Shown piece after piece: positions 7,409 through 17,416 of a stretch of 64,000 nt of DNA (position 1 is the stretch's first letter; every line of letters starts with the position of its first letter). Made by a program: the position numbers and the translations under genes. The DNA is from Streptomyces niveus (GTDB lineage: Bacteria; Actinomycetota; Actinomycetes; Streptomycetales; Streptomycetaceae). The stretch spans positions 7,183,001 through 7,247,000 of the forward strand of contig NZ_CP018047.1 of NCBI RefSeq assembly GCF_002009175.1. The letters run 5' to 3'. The notes under the pieces are model-generated. The model was not told where the DNA came from. It saw only the letters and a list, made by a program, of their open reading frames with translations, and did no database searches.

Positions 7409-10036
7409 ATGTGTCTCGGTATCCCCGGGCGAGTCGTGGAGATCGTCGAGGGGTACGCGGACCAGCTCGCCCTCGTCGACGTGGAGGGCGCCCGGCGCCG
7501 TATCAACATCGGCATGCTGGACACGCCCCCGGCCGCCGGCGACTGGGTCCTGCTGCACATGGGTTTCGCGATGGAGATCATCGACGAGGCGAAGGCGGCG
7601 CAGGCCCTGTCGGGGCTGGAGATGATGGGCAGCGGCGGCCGCGAGAGCGAGGACGGCGAGACGGACGACCGCCGGACCCCCGCTCACGAGAGCGCGCCCG
7701 TCGACACCCAACAGCCGCGTGTACGGCGCCGGTTCGAGGTGCGCGGCGTCGTGCAGGGCGTGGGTTTTCGCCCGTTCGTGTACGTCACCGCCGCCGCACT
7801 CGCGCTCACCGGATCCGTCGCCAACACCGGCGGCGGAGTCGTCGCCGAGGTGGAGGGCGATCCCGAGGCGGTCGCTGAGTTCGGGCGCAGGCTGCGCACC
7901 GATCCGCCCCCGCTGGCCGTCGTGGAGTCGGTGACCGGCACGGACCAGCCACCCACCGGGGGAGCGGAGTTCGTCATCGCCGACTCCAGCGCCACCGACC
8001 GGGTCCGCACCCTGGTCTCGCCCGACACCGCGACCTGCCGCGACTGTCTGACCGAACTGCGCGACCCCGCCGACCGGCGCCACCGTCACCCGTTCATCAC
8101 CTGCACGCACTGCGGCCCGCGCTTCACGATCGTCACCGGCATGCCCTACGACCGCGCGGCGACGACCATGGCGGGCTTCGAGATGTGCGACGACTGCCGC
8201 GCGGAGTACGACGACCCGCGCGACCGCCGCTTCCACGCCCAGCCGATCGCCTGTCACGGCTGCGGGCCCCGTCTCGAACTGATCGGCGAGGACGGCCGGG
8301 CGGTCCACCACGGCGACGAAGCGCTGCGCGCCGCACGGCGGTTGCTCGCCGAGGGAAAGATCGTCGCCATCAAGGGGCTCGGCGGCTACCACCTCGCGTG
8401 CGACGCCCGCGACGAGACGGCCGTCACCGAACTGCGCCGCCGCAAGCGGCGCGGCGGCAAGCCCTTCGCCGTCATGGTCGCGGGCCTCGACGTCGCCGAG
8501 GAACTGGTGACGATCACGGACGACGAGCGGGCGCTCCTGACTGGCACCAGGAAGCCGATCGTGCTGCTGCCCCGACGCACACCACCCGTCTCCGGGGGAC
8601 TCGCGGATGCCGTCGCGCCCGGCAACCCGGACCTCGGCGTGCTGCTCCCGTACACCCCCCTGCACACCCTCCTCTTCGGGATCGGCGACGACACCCCCGG
8701 CCCCGACGCGCTGGTGATGACCTCCGGCAACCGCTCCGGGGAGCCGATCGTCACCGACGACGCGCGGGCGCTGACCGAACTCGCTCCGCTGGTCGACGCC
8801 TGGCTGCGGCACGACCGCCCGATCCAAGTCCCGTGCGACGACTCGGTCAGCCGGTTCGTGGCGGGCGCCGAACTGCCCGTACGCAGGTCACGCGGGTACG
8901 CGCCGCTGCCCCTCGCGCTGCCCTTCGACATTCCGCCGCTCCTCGCGGCCGGCGCCGATCTGAAGAACACCTGCGCGCTCGGCGAGGGCGGCTATGCCTG
9001 GGTCAGCCAGCACATCGGCGACATGGACGACCTCTCCACCGTCGACGCGCTGACCCGCACCGCCGCGCACCTCGGGGCGCTGACCGGTGTCGAACCCGGA
9101 CAGCTCGTCGCCGACGGGCACCCCGGCTACCGCTCCGGCGCCTGGGCCCGCGCGCACGCCAAGGGCCGGGCCGTACGCACCGTCCAGCACCACCACGCGC
9201 ACATCGCGGCGGTGCTGGGCGAGCACGGCCTCGGCCCCGGCGAGAGCGTCATCGGCTTCGCCTACGACGGCACCGGCCACGGCGCCGACGGCGCGGTGTG
9301 GGGCGGCGAGGCCCTGATCGCCGACTACAAGTCGTACCGGAGGGCCGCCCATTTGGCGTACGTACCGCTCGCGGGGGGCGACGCGAGCGTGCAGCGGCCC
9401 TACCGCATGGCACTCGCGCATCTGCACGCCGCCGGGATCGACTGGGACGAGTCCCTGCCAGCCGTCGCCGCCTGCCCGGCCAGGGAACGCGACGTACTGG
9501 CCCACCAGTTCGCCACCGGCTTCGGCTGTGTGCCGACATCGAGCATGGGCCGGCTCTTCGACGCGGTGGCCTCGCTGGCGGGCGTACGGCACGAGGTGGC
9601 GTACGAGGCGGAGGCGGCGATCGCGCTGGAGGGACTGGCCAGATCGGCGGCGGGGGAGCCCGCCCGGAGCGCCGACGCCTACGCGTTCGCGCTCGTGGAC
9701 CCGGCGGACCCCGGTGAGCCGGTCGTCGCCGACCCCGGACCGGTGATCCGGGCGGTGGTGTCCGACGTGAGCGGGGGAGTACCCGCGGAGCTGATCGCCG
9801 CGCGTTTCCACGCGGCCGTCGCGGGCCTCACCGTCGACCTCGCGGAGCTGTTCAGGCGGCGGACCGGGCTCGGTGCGGTGGCCCTCGGCGGCGGGGTCTT
9901 CCAGAACGCCGTCCTGCTCGAATCGACCCAACGGGCCCTGAGAGCAAAGGACTTCACCGTCCTGCGTCCCGTTCTGCTGCCGCCCAACGACGGCGGCGTC
10001 GCCTTCGGGCAACTGCTGGTCGCGGCGTCCGGCTGA
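7409..10036 (+). CDS. hypF: HypC-HypF fusion: Fe(CN)2CO chaperone joined to carbamoyltransferase
   Basis: One uninterrupted frame of 875 residues. Residues 1-~76 are a complete HypC, starting MCLGIPGRVV with the essential Cys2. Residues ~77-105 are an acidic, disordered linker. HypF follows: acylphosphatase domain (VRGVVQGVGFRPFVY, ~108-195), two zinc fingers (CRDC...CTHC and CDDC...CHGC, ~210-285), a YrdC-like domain (KGLGGYHLACDA, MTSGNRSGEP), and a Kae1-like domain (HHHAHIAAVLGEHG near 595; GTGHGADGAVWGGE). HypF makes the thiocarboxamide used for the cyanide ligands. A separate HypC lies directly downstream. No better internal start for a split HypF was found. Confidence 0.92.
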   Translation: MCLGIPGRVVEIVEGYADQLALVDVEGARRRINIGMLDTPPAAGDWVLLHMGFAMEIIDEAKAAQALSGLEMMGSGGRESEDGETDDRRTPAHESAPVDTQQPRVRRRFEVRGVVQGVGFRPFVYVTAAALALTGSVANTGGGVVAEVEGDPEAVAEFGRRLRTDPPPLAVVESVTGTDQPPTGGAEFVIADSSATDRVRTLVSPDTATCRDCLTELRDPADRRHRHPFITCTHCGPRFTIVTGMPYDRAATTMAGFEMCDDCRAEYDDPRDRRFHAQPIACHGCGPRLELIGEDGRAVHHGDEALRAARRLLAEGKIVAIKGLGGYHLACDARDETAVTELRRRKRRGGKPFAVMVAGLDVAEELVTITDDERALLTGTRKPIVLLPRRTPPVSGGLADAVAPGNPDLGVLLPYTPLHTLLFGIGDDTPGPDALVMTSGNRSGEPIVTDDARALTELAPLVDAWLRHDRPIQVPCDDSVSRFVAGAELPVRRSRGYAPLPLALPFDIPPLLAAGADLKNTCALGEGGYAWVSQHIGDMDDLSTVDALTRTAAHLGALTGVEPGQLVADGHPGYRSGAWARAHAKGRAVRTVQHHHAHIAAVLGEHGLGPGESVIGFAYDGTGHGADGAVWGGEALIADYKSYRRAAHLAYVPLAGGDASVQRPYRMALAHLHAAGIDWDESLPAVAACPARERDVLAHQFATGFGCVPTSSMGRLFDAVASLAGVRHEVAYEAEAAIALEGLARSAAGEPARSADAYAFALVDPADPGEPVVADPGPVIRAVVSDVSGGVPAELIAARFHAAVAGLTVDLAELFRRRTGLGAVALGGGVFQNAVLLESTQRALRAKDFTVLRPVLLPPNDGGVAFGQLLVAASG

Positions 10037-10094
10037 CCGGCGTCCGGCCGGCCCGGCGTCGGAGTCACACATCCAGAGAGAAGGAAGCGACACC

Positions 10095-10397
10095 ATGTGT
10101 CTGGCAGTCCCCGGGCGGGTGCTCAGCACCGCCGAGGTCGACGGCGCCCTGATGGCCCAGGTCGACTTCGGCGGCGTACGTAAGGAGGTCTGCCTCCAGT
10201 ACATCCCCGACGCGGAGATCGGCGAATACGTCGTCGTCCACGTCGGCTTCGCCATCCAGCGGCTCGACGAGGCGTCGGCCCGGCAGACGCTGGCGAACTT
10301 CGAGAAGCTCGGACTCCTGGAGGAGGAGTTCGGTGACGGTTTCGAACTCGCCGCCAGGCAGCGGGAATCAGTGGAAGCGGAAGGCAGCGGACTGTGA
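10095..10397 (+). CDS. hypC: HypC hydrogenase assembly chaperone (second copy)
   Basis: 100 residues beginning MCLAVPGRV with the Cys2 that holds the iron of the Fe(CN)2CO unit with HypD. The OB-like fold core includes [16 protein letters not shown] and [16 protein letters not shown], and the C-terminus is a helix. The ribosome site is GAAGGAAG. The stop overlaps hypD by 4 bases, so it is coupled to its partner. The window therefore encodes two different HypC domains, this free one and the one fused to HypF. Confidence 0.95.
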   Translation: MCLAVPGRVLSTAEVDGALMAQVDFGGVRKEVCLQYIPDAEIGEYVVVHVGFAIQRLDEASARQTLANFEKLGLLEEEFGDGFELAARQRESVEAEGSGL

Positions 10398-11497
10398 AGT
10401 ACCTCGACGAGTTCAGCGACCCCGACCTCGCCAGGCGGCTGGTCGACGAGATCCACGCGGCCACCACCCGCCCCTGGGCGATGATGGAGGTCTGCGGCGG
10501 CCAGACCCACTCGATCATCCGCCACGGCATCGACCAACTGCTGCCCGACGGGGTGGAGATGATCCACGGGCCGGGCTGCCCGGTCTGTGTGACCCCGCTG
10601 GAGATCATCGACCGGGCGCTGGCGATCGCGGCCCGCCCCGGCGTCGTCTTCTGCTCCTTCGGAGACATGCTGCGCGTGCCGGGCAGCAGTCAGGACCTGT
10701 TCTCGGTCAAGAGCGCGGGGGGCGACGTACGCGTCGTGTACTCCCCGCTCGACGCGCTGAAGATCGCCCGCGACAACCCCGACAAGGAAGTCGTCTTCTT
10801 CGGCATCGGCTTCGAGACGACCGCCCCCGCCAACGCCATGACGGTCCATCAGGCCCGGCGGCTCGGCGTGCGGAACTTCTCACTGCTCGTCTCGCACGTG
10901 CTCGTACCGCCCGCCATCGCCGCCATCATGGAGTCCCCGACCTGCCGGGTCCAGGCATTCCTCGCCGCCGGGCACGTGTGCAGCGTGATGGGGACCTCCG
11001 AGTACCCGCCGCTCGCGGAGAGGTACCAAGTCCCCATCGTCGTCACGGGATTCGAACCGCTCGACATCCTCGAAGGTGTCCGGCGCACGATCCTCCAGCT
11101 CGAACAGGGCCGCCACGAACTGGAGAACGCCTACCCGCGCGCTGTACGTGACGAGGGCAACCTCCCCGCCATGGAGATGCTGCGGGACGTCTTCGAGGTC
11201 ACCGACCGGACCTGGCGCGGCATCGGCACGATCCCGAGCAGCGGATGGCGACTGTCCGAGAAGTACGCGGAGTTCGACGCCGAGCGCCGGTTCGACGTGG
11301 CGGGCATCCGTACCGCCGAATCGTCGCTCTGCCGGTCCGGCGACGTACTCCAGGGGCTGATCAAACCCCACGAGTGCGCCGCCTTCGGCAAGGAGTGCAC
11401 CCCCAGGAATCCGCTGGGCGCCACGATGGTGTCCTCCGAGGGCGCGTGCGCCGCGTACTTCACCTACCGCCGACTCGAACTGGTCGATGCCAAGTGA
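10394..11497 (+). CDS. hypD: HypD hydrogenase formation protein
   Basis: 367 residues, the usual HypD length. Together with HypC it builds the Fe(CN)2CO moiety. Family signatures include [15 protein letters not shown] near residue 35, [10 protein letters not shown] with the conserved Cys pair, [12 protein letters not shown], and the C-terminal 4Fe-4S cysteines in the region of SSLCRSGD and [13 protein letters not shown]. The start overlaps hypC and the stop overlaps the hypE GTG. Nothing unusual. Confidence 0.97.
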   Translation: MKYLDEFSDPDLARRLVDEIHAATTRPWAMMEVCGGQTHSIIRHGIDQLLPDGVEMIHGPGCPVCVTPLEIIDRALAIAARPGVVFCSFGDMLRVPGSSQDLFSVKSAGGDVRVVYSPLDALKIARDNPDKEVVFFGIGFETTAPANAMTVHQARRLGVRNFSLLVSHVLVPPAIAAIMESPTCRVQAFLAAGHVCSVMGTSEYPPLAERYQVPIVVTGFEPLDILEGVRRTILQLEQGRHELENAYPRAVRDEGNLPAMEMLRDVFEVTDRTWRGIGTIPSSGWRLSEKYAEFDAERRFDVAGIRTAESSLCRSGDVLQGLIKPHECAAFGKECTPRNPLGATMVSSEGACAAYFTYRRLELVDAK

Positions 11498-12642
11498 CCG
11501 AGACCGAGACAGGGACCGGGATCGAGACCGGGACGACCAACCACGTACCCGCCCCGGCGAACGCCCCCGCGACCGCCCCGGCCGGCAACGGCCTCGACTT
11601 CGAGAACTGGGCCTGCCCCGTACCCCTGCGCGCCACCCCCGCGGTCGTCATGGGCCACGGCGGCGGCGGGGCGATGTCGGCCGAACTCGTCGAGCACCTG
11701 TTCCTCCCCGCGTACGGCTCCGCCGCGGCGGCCGAACTCGGCGACTCCGCCGTACTCACCGTCGGCGACGGCACCCGACTCGCCTTCTCCACCGACTCGT
11801 TCGTGGTCAAACCGATGTTCTTCCCCGGCGGCTCCATCGGGGACCTCGCCGTCAACGGGACCGTCAACGACCTCGCGATGTCGGGCGCGACACCCCTGTT
11901 CATGTCGTCCGCGTTCATCCTCCAGGAGGGCACCGCCCTCACCGACCTCGGCCGGATCGCCCAGGACATGGGCGCGGCCGCGCGGGCGGCCGGGGTCCGG
12001 CTCGTCACCGGCGACACCAAGGTCGTCGACAGCGGCAGCGGGGACGGCGTCTACATCAACACCTCGGGGATCGGAGTGATCCCCGCCGGCGTCGACATCG
12101 GCCCGCGCCGCGCCGCGCCCGGCGACGCCGTGCTGATCAGCGGCGACATCGGGGTGCACGGCGTGGCCGTCATGAGCTGCCGCGACGGCCTGGGCTTCGG
12201 TACGACGGTCGAGAGCGACACCGCCGCCCTGCACGGCCTGGTCGCCGCGATGCTCGCCACCGGCGCCGATGTGCACGTCCTGCGCGACCCCACGCGCGGC
12301 GGCGTCGCGGCCTCGCTGAACGAGATCGCCACCGCGTCGCGGGTCGGCGTCGAACTGATCGAGCGGGACCTGCCCGTACCCGACACCGTGCGCGACGCGT
12401 GCAGCCTGCTCGGGCTCGACCCCCTCCAGGTCGCCAACGAGGGCAAGCTGATCGCGATCGTGCCCGCCGACTCCGCCGACCGGGTCCTCGCCGCCCTGAC
12501 GGAGCACCCACTCGGCCGCGGGGCGCGCCGGATCGGCACCTGCGTCACCGGACACCCCGGCATGGTGGTCGCCAGGACCGGTCTCGGCGGCACCCGGGTC
12601 GTCGGACTCCCCGTCGGCGAACAGCTCCCGAGGATCTGCTGA
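11494..12642 (+). CDS. hypE: HypE carbamoyl dehydratase
   Basis: 382 residues from a GTG that overlaps the hypD stop (GTGA). HypE accepts the carbamoyl group from HypF on its C-terminal Cys and dehydrates it to a thiocyanate. The C-terminal signature PRIC is present. The PurM-like ATP-binding core includes [11 protein letters not shown] and [13 protein letters not shown]. The first ~35 residues are a Thr/Glu/Pro/Ala-rich extension not needed for the fold; a later start cannot be excluded, but none is better placed. Confidence 0.95.
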   Translation: MTETETGTGIETGTTNHVPAPANAPATAPAGNGLDFENWACPVPLRATPAVVMGHGGGGAMSAELVEHLFLPAYGSAAAAELGDSAVLTVGDGTRLAFSTDSFVVKPMFFPGGSIGDLAVNGTVNDLAMSGATPLFMSSAFILQEGTALTDLGRIAQDMGAAARAAGVRLVTGDTKVVDSGSGDGVYINTSGIGVIPAGVDIGPRRAAPGDAVLISGDIGVHGVAVMSCRDGLGFGTTVESDTAALHGLVAAMLATGADVHVLRDPTRGGVAASLNEIATASRVGVELIERDLPVPDTVRDACSLLGLDPLQVANEGKLIAIVPADSADRVLAALTEHPLGRGARRIGTCVTGHPGMVVARTGLGGTRVVGLPVGEQLPRIC

Positions 12643-13371
12643 ATGAGCGAGCGCGGCGCGATCCTCTTCGCGCGGTACGCCTACCCGCCCAACGAACTCG
12701 GCTACTGCGGCCCGGCGGACCACACGGCCCTGCTGCGCCCCGCGGACACCGAGGGCATCGAGCGCGGCGCCCGCCAGTTCGACGGCGCCTGGTGCTATCT
12801 CGAATTCCTCGCCGATTCGGCCGGCCTCGACGACCCGCTGGACGAGCGTGTCGTCGAGGCCTACTGGATCGGCAACGAACTCCTCGACCGGGCCGACCCG
12901 CACGCCCTGCTGGCCCGGATGCGCGAGCGCTTCCGGAGCCAGTCGGGCGGCACATGGCGCGACGCGGGCGACCGCGCCCTCGCCCACCACAGCTTCCAGG
13001 TCTTCGACGTCTACCCCTGGGCCGGGCTGCTGCGCGCCTCCGGCAACCCCACGGCGCTCTCGGTCCTCGACCGGTGCCGTATCCGGACGGGAGTGGTCCA
13101 CGCGGTCGACGGCGAGTCGGCCACGGTCGAGTCCCGCCCGCTGACCTGGACGGGTACGGCCCTGGTCCCCGGACCGCCCCGCCAGGAGTCCGTGCGCTGG
13201 TCGACGGGGGGCCGCTCGCTGATCCCGGGGCTCGCTCCCGGCGACCTCGTGTCGCTGCACTGGGACTGGGTGTGCGACGTCATCACGGAGCCGCAGGCGG
13301 CGCGCATCGAATCGACCGAGGCCCGCCAACTCGCCCCCGCGTGCGCCGTGGCGGCTACGCCAGGGCGTTGA
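12643..13371 (+). CDS. DUF6390-like conserved protein, last gene of the hydrogenase operon
   Basis: 242 residues, starting directly after the hypE stop. Soluble and Trp-rich, with N-terminal [19 protein letters not shown] and a central [17 protein letters not shown]. It resembles DUF6390, known to me only from hydrogenase clusters. Function unknown; a role in maturation or electron routing is inferred from position. The 3' end overlaps the convergent beta-lactamase gene by 17 bases, which marks the edge of the hydrogenase locus. Confidence 0.75.
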   Translation: MSERGAILFARYAYPPNELGYCGPADHTALLRPADTEGIERGARQFDGAWCYLEFLADSAGLDDPLDERVVEAYWIGNELLDRADPHALLARMRERFRSQSGGTWRDAGDRALAHHSFQVFDVYPWAGLLRASGNPTALSVLDRCRIRTGVVHAVDGESATVESRPLTWTGTALVPGPPRQESVRWSTGGRSLIPGLAPGDLVSLHWDWVCDVITEPQAARIESTEARQLAPACAVAATPGR

Positions 13372-14326
13372 GGGTGATCCGTGCGGCCTCGGCGATGAGG
13401 GCGTCGTCCGGCTCGGCGTCCTTGAAATCACGCCGGGACAGGACGGCGATCGCGATCGGGGCGGCCTTCGGGGGCCAGACGACGGCGATGTCGTTGCGGG
13501 TGCCGTAGCCGCCGGTGCCGGTCTTGTCGCCGACCTGCCAGCCGTCCGGGGCGCCCGCCCGGATGACCTTGTCGCCGGTGGTGTTGCGCTTGAGCCAGTC
13601 CGTGAGCACCGCCCGCTTGTCCGGCGCGAGGGCGTCGTCCACGACATAGGCACGCAGATCGGTGGCGAGGGCGCGCGGAGTGCTGGTGTCGCGGAGGTCG
13701 CCGGGGACCGCGTCGCTGAGCTCCGCCTCGTAGCGGTCGCAGCGGGTGACCCGGTCGCCGATGGAGGCGAGGGCGCTCTGGAGGCTCTTGGGGCCGCCGA
13801 GTTCGCGGAAGAGCAGATTGGCCGCGCCGTTGTCGCTGTAGCGGACGGTCGCGTCGCACAGCTCGCGCAGGGTCAGCCCCGTGGCGAGGTGTTTCTCGGT
13901 GATCGGCGAGTAGCCGGCGCCGGCGAGGTCGTTGCGGTCGTAGCGTACGAGCCGGTCGAGCTGCCTGAGGGAGTACTTGTCCAGCATGACGGCGGCGAGC
14001 AGCGCCTTGCAGGTGGAGGCGTAGGCGAAGCGTTCGTCGGGCCGGTGGGTGATGGACCGGCTGTTGCCGGTGTCGATCGCGTAGACGCCGAGCCGCGCGT
14101 CGAACTCGCGCTCCAGTCGGGCGAACGCGCCCTTCGTGTTCCCCGTCGACGTACGCGTGGACGTCGACGGCGTGGACGGCGACGGTGTCGAGCCGGAGCC
14201 GGAGCCGGACTGTGGCGCGTCCTCCCGGGTGCTCGTGCCGCAGCCGATGAGTGGGAGGGTCGCGAGGCCGCTCAGGGTGGCGAGTGCGGCACGGCGCGGG
14301 ACAGCGGTACGGGTACGGGTCGGCAT
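13355..14326 (-). CDS. bla: Class A beta-lactamase, exported lipoprotein-type
   Basis: 323 residues. Hydrolyses penicillins through an active-site Ser. All signatures are visible: STCK at residues 104-107 (SxxK), YSDN (SDN loop), an E-containing omega-loop region in YEAELSD, and KTGTG near the C-terminus. The N-terminus has a twin-Arg (PRRAAL) and a lipobox-like LIGC ending at Cys29, followed by a Ser/Thr/Pro linker, so Tat export and lipid anchoring are both possible. It is divergent from a LysR gene, the arrangement of S. cacaoi blaL, where the regulator activates the lactamase. Confidence 0.93.
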   Translation of the reverse strand: MPTRTRTAVPRRAALATLSGLATLPLIGCGTSTREDAPQSGSGSGSTPSPSTPSTSTRTSTGNTKGAFARLEREFDARLGVYAIDTGNSRSITHRPDERFAYASTCKALLAAVMLDKYSLRQLDRLVRYDRNDLAGAGYSPITEKHLATGLTLRELCDATVRYSDNGAANLLFRELGGPKSLQSALASIGDRVTRCDRYEAELSDAVPGDLRDTSTPRALATDLRAYVVDDALAPDKRAVLTDWLKRNTTGDKVIRAGAPDGWQVGDKTGTGGYGTRNDIAVVWPPKAAPIAIAVLSRRDFKDAEPDDALIAEAARITLNALA

Positions 14327-14481
14327 GTGGTGGCGGCTTTCCTCTCGGGGGCGCCTGTTCGGACGCTTCGTGCGGGGGAGTTCGGGGTGGTCCGGTCTGC
14401 TCCGGTCTGCTCGTCCTACGTCCAGAGGAGAACAACGCCCGCCCGTTCACGTCCAAGACGGATATGACTCATGGATCGATT

Positions 14482-14497
14482 AACCAGCGGTATGGTT
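14482..14497. promoter_or_regulatory. Candidate LysR operator palindrome
   Basis: Perfect inverted repeat AACCA-N6-TGGTT placed just before the LysR start codon (GTG at 14505) in the 178-base divergent region. A second short palindrome, ATGACTCAT, lies at 14464-14472. LysR proteins commonly bind such interrupted dyads between the regulator and its divergent target. Binding here is inferred. Confidence 0.5.
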
Positions 14498-14504
14498 GCT
14501 GGTC

Positions 14505-15461
14505 GTGGACCTGATAAGGCATCTTCAATGCTTTGTGGCTGTTGCGGAAGAGTTACATTTCGGCCGCGCCGCCCAGCGTCTCGGCGTGGCTCAGCCACCC
14601 CTCTCGCAGCGCATTCAGCGTCTGGAGCGGGAGTTGGGCGTACGCCTCTTCGAGCGGACCAGCCGACAGGTGACGATCACGAAGGGCGGCACACTGCTGC
14701 TGGAAGAGGCCCGTCAGCTGCTGGCCCACTCCGAGGCACTGATGGCCACGGCCCGCCGTATCCAGGAAGGCCACAGCGGGCTGCTGCGCGCCGCGCTGCC
14801 CGCCGACATCACCGGTGAGAGCGTCGCCGCGATCCTGGCCGGCTTCCAGGAGCGCGAGGGCGGCGTCGAACTGGAACTGCACGAGCTGACCACGGCCGAG
14901 CAACTCGCCCGACTCGCCTCGCACGACCTGGACGTCGGCCTCATCCACCACCCCTGTGACGTGTCCGGGCTGGAGCTGGGACCCGTCCTGCGCCATGAAC
15001 TCGGCGTCCTGCTCCCGCACGACGCCCCGCAGGCGCGCCTGGAAACGGTCCCGCTCTCCGCACTCACCGGACATGACCTGATCCTCTTCCCGCGCGCCCA
15101 CGCCCCGGCCGTGCACGACGATCTGCTCACGACCTGCGCCCGTCACGGCTACACCCCCGCCTCGGTCCGGCACGGCCAGGGCCCGAGCTTCATCCGCGGC
15201 CTGCTCCTCGGCGGCCGGGCCGTCGCCTTCGGCCCGCGCGACGCCCACCACGCGGGAGACCGCGACCTCACCTGGCGCCCGCTCAGCGGCGCGCCGCTGG
15301 CCTGGCGTCACTCGGCGGCCTGGCCCAAGGGCCGCGGCGACGCCGCCGTACGGGCCTTCGCCGACACCGTCACCGAAGCTCTGGGCCGTACCGCCACCGC
15401 CGGCCCCGACCTGTCCGCCGGTCCACCGCGTCTGCGCCCGGCGGCGGAGTACTGGATATGA
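14505..15461 (+). CDS. LysR-family regulator (BlaA-like beta-lactamase activator)
   Basis: 318 residues from GTG 14505, giving the typical LysR opening DLIRHLQCFVAVAEELHFGRAA; a TTG at 14496 is an alternative. The N-terminal winged helix (AAQRLGVAQPPLSQRIQRLE) is followed by a periplasmic-binding-like effector domain. Codon 17 is TTA (14553-14555), so full expression should depend on the bldA leucyl-tRNA. It is divergent from a class A beta-lactamase and coupled (ATGA) to a beta-lactamase-like gene, exactly as in the blaL-blaA-blaB locus of S. cacaoi. Effector unknown. Confidence 0.9.
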   Translation: MDLIRHLQCFVAVAEELHFGRAAQRLGVAQPPLSQRIQRLERELGVRLFERTSRQVTITKGGTLLLEEARQLLAHSEALMATARRIQEGHSGLLRAALPADITGESVAAILAGFQEREGGVELELHELTTAEQLARLASHDLDVGLIHHPCDVSGLELGPVLRHELGVLLPHDAPQARLETVPLSALTGHDLILFPRAHAPAVHDDLLTTCARHGYTPASVRHGQGPSFIRGLLLGGRAVAFGPRDAHHAGDRDLTWRPLSGAPLAWRHSAAWPKGRGDAAVRAFADTVTEALGRTATAGPDLSAGPPRLRPAAEYWI

Positions 15462-16384
15462 CCGAACACCCCGCCCGCACGCCCGCCCGTGCCCACCCGC
15501 GCGACCGGATCCGCGCCGCCTTCGCCGACGCCGGTGTCACGGGCTGGCTGCATGCCGCGGACATCGACTCCGGTGCCCAGATCGACGTGGGCGCGGACCG
15601 GTCCGTCGTCACGGCGAGCGTCCACAAACTCTGTCTGCTCGTCGCGCTCCACGAGCACGCCGAGACGGGGCGCCTGAATCTGACCGACCAGACGGAGTGC
15701 CCGAGGGACGGCCGTACGGCGGGGCCGACCGGGCTCTCGGCCATGCTCGACCCGGCCCGGCTCTCCCTGCGTGACGCGGCCTATCTGATGATGGCCGTCA
15801 GCGACAACACCGCCGCCGACCTGCTGCTGGAACGCGTCGGCCTCGACGCCGTCAACGGCACCACCGAGCGGCTCGGGCTCACCCGTACCCACGCCGTCCA
15901 GAGCTTCCGCGACTTCATCGCCACCATCAGGGAGGACGCCGGGCAGGGCGGGCCGCAGGCGCTGGCCGATCCCCAAGTCCTCGCCCGTATGCGCGCGCTG
16001 GACCCCGGGCGCACCAACCACAGCACCCCGCGTGACATGACCCGTCTGCTCGGCGCGATCTGGCGCGACGAGGCATGCGTCCCCGAACACGGCGCCGCCG
16101 TACGCCGGCTGCTCGCGCTCCAGGTGTGGCCGCACCGGCTCGCCTCGGGCTTCCCTTTCGACGACGTCCATGTCGCGGGCAAGACGGGCAGCGCGCCCAC
16201 GCTGCGCAACGAGGTCGGCGTCATCGAGTACCCGGACCGCGGCCGTTACGCCGTCGCGGTCTTCACCCGGGCGGCCAGCCCCGCCGCCACGCTGCCCGCG
16301 GCGGACGCCGTCATCGGCACCGCGGCCCGCATCGCGGTCGACGCGTTGCGCGGTTCCGGTGCTGCTTCTGTCCACGGGGCGTGA
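15458..16384 (+). CDS. Cytoplasmic beta-lactamase-like protein (BlaB-like)
   Basis: 308 residues of class A serine-hydrolase fold: SVHK at residues 54-57 (SxxK), VSDNT near 115 (SDN) and KTGS near 242. It has no signal peptide or lipobox, so it should stay in the cytoplasm, where it could not protect the cell wall. The start overlaps the LysR stop by 4 bases. In S. cacaoi the equivalent BlaB has serine-penicillin-recognition motifs but acts in beta-lactamase regulation. A sensor role is the best reading; a cytoplasmic hydrolase of another substrate is the alternative. Confidence 0.82.
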   Translation: MTEHPARTPARAHPRDRIRAAFADAGVTGWLHAADIDSGAQIDVGADRSVVTASVHKLCLLVALHEHAETGRLNLTDQTECPRDGRTAGPTGLSAMLDPARLSLRDAAYLMMAVSDNTAADLLLERVGLDAVNGTTERLGLTRTHAVQSFRDFIATIREDAGQGGPQALADPQVLARMRALDPGRTNHSTPRDMTRLLGAIWRDEACVPEHGAAVRRLLALQVWPHRLASGFPFDDVHVAGKTGSAPTLRNEVGVIEYPDRGRYAVAVFTRAASPAATLPAADAVIGTAARIAVDALRGSGAASVHGA

Positions 16385-16486
16385 AGCAGGGCGACGGACG
16401 GAGCGGACCCTCTGTGCGGTAGTACTAGTCTCATTGGCGACGTTGGATATCCGTCGTACGACTGGGACGCACTGAGCGGGGCGGTT

Positions 16487-17416
16487 GTGGAAGAGCACGG
16501 GGCAGCCGGCGATGCCGAGCGGGCGGAGACTCCCCGCGACGAGGCGTCGGAGCTGAGCGACCGCCTCGACAGGCTGGAGCGGGTGGTCGCCGGGATGGCC
16601 GCCGAGTCGGCCGGTCGGGGAGCGGGGCCGGGGCCGGCGAAGGCGGTGGACGTCGAGCCTGCCGAGACGGTCGAGACGATCGAGCCGGCTGACGTCACGG
16701 AAACCGAGGTCATTGAGAAGGTCGCGGAAGAGGCCGATTCCGCGGGGTCCGCCGTCCCCGCTCCTGAGGCTCCCGAGGCCCCCGAAGCCCCTGAGCCCGA
16801 GCCGACGGAGACGCTCCAACCGACGGAGACGCCCGAGCCCGTTCCTCCCGTGTCGTACGGCGACGAGTTCCCGCCGCCCGACGACGGCGCGACCGCTCCG
16901 CGCGGGAAGCGTCTACGGCGGCTCGGCTGGGTCCTGGTCGGCTCCGGTGCCTGTTGCGCCGTCGTGCTCGGCGGCGCGGTGATCGGCGGAGGTTCGGCGC
17001 CGCCCTGGCTCTCCGTACCGGGCATAACGGAGAGCGAGGACGAGGCCCCGGCGAACTCCACACCTCCCGCGGATTCGGCCTCGGGCGCGCCGGGAGCCGG
17101 ACCGGGCGTCAGCGGCGCACCGGGTTCGGGAGACACCACCCGCACCGGGGAAGCCCCGGAGTCCTCGGCCGGCGCGCGGTCCGGCGGCAGCGGTTCGCCC
17201 AGTCCCGCCCCGACGGAGAGCGGCGCCGTGTCGCCGTCCGCGACATCGGGGAGCCCGACCGCGCCGGAGGCCACGACCTCGCAGTCCCCCACGGGCGGCG
17301 CCGGCGACGGCGGCGCGGGGTCCGGCGCCCCGACCCCCTCCGACGAGGCCCCGACCGACCCCCCGTCGGACGACACGGACCCGCTCGGCGGACTTCTCGG
17401 CGGCCTCTTCGGGTGA
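16487..17416 (+). CDS. Single-pass Pro/Glu/Ser-rich membrane protein
   Basis: 309 residues, GTG start. Residues ~1-140 are acidic, with a short heptad-like segment (LSDRLDRLERVVAGM) and Glu/Pro/Thr-rich repeats. One membrane helix follows at ~143-165 (LGWVLVGSGACCAVVLGG). The remaining ~140 residues are a Ser/Gly/Pro/Ala/Thr-rich extracellular tail ending DPLGGLLGGLFG. No family recognised. Composition is compatible with a cell-wall-spanning stalk. It stands alone between the bla locus and an AT-richer intergenic stretch. Confidence 0.65.
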   Translation: MEEHGAAGDAERAETPRDEASELSDRLDRLERVVAGMAAESAGRGAGPGPAKAVDVEPAETVETIEPADVTETEVIEKVAEEADSAGSAVPAPEAPEAPEAPEPEPTETLQPTETPEPVPPVSYGDEFPPPDDGATAPRGKRLRRLGWVLVGSGACCAVVLGGAVIGGGSAPPWLSVPGITESEDEAPANSTPPADSASGAPGAGPGVSGAPGSGDTTRTGEAPESSAGARSGGSGSPSPAPTESGAVSPSATSGSPTAPEATTSQSPTGGAGDGGAGSGAPTPSDEAPTDPPSDDTDPLGGLLGGLFG

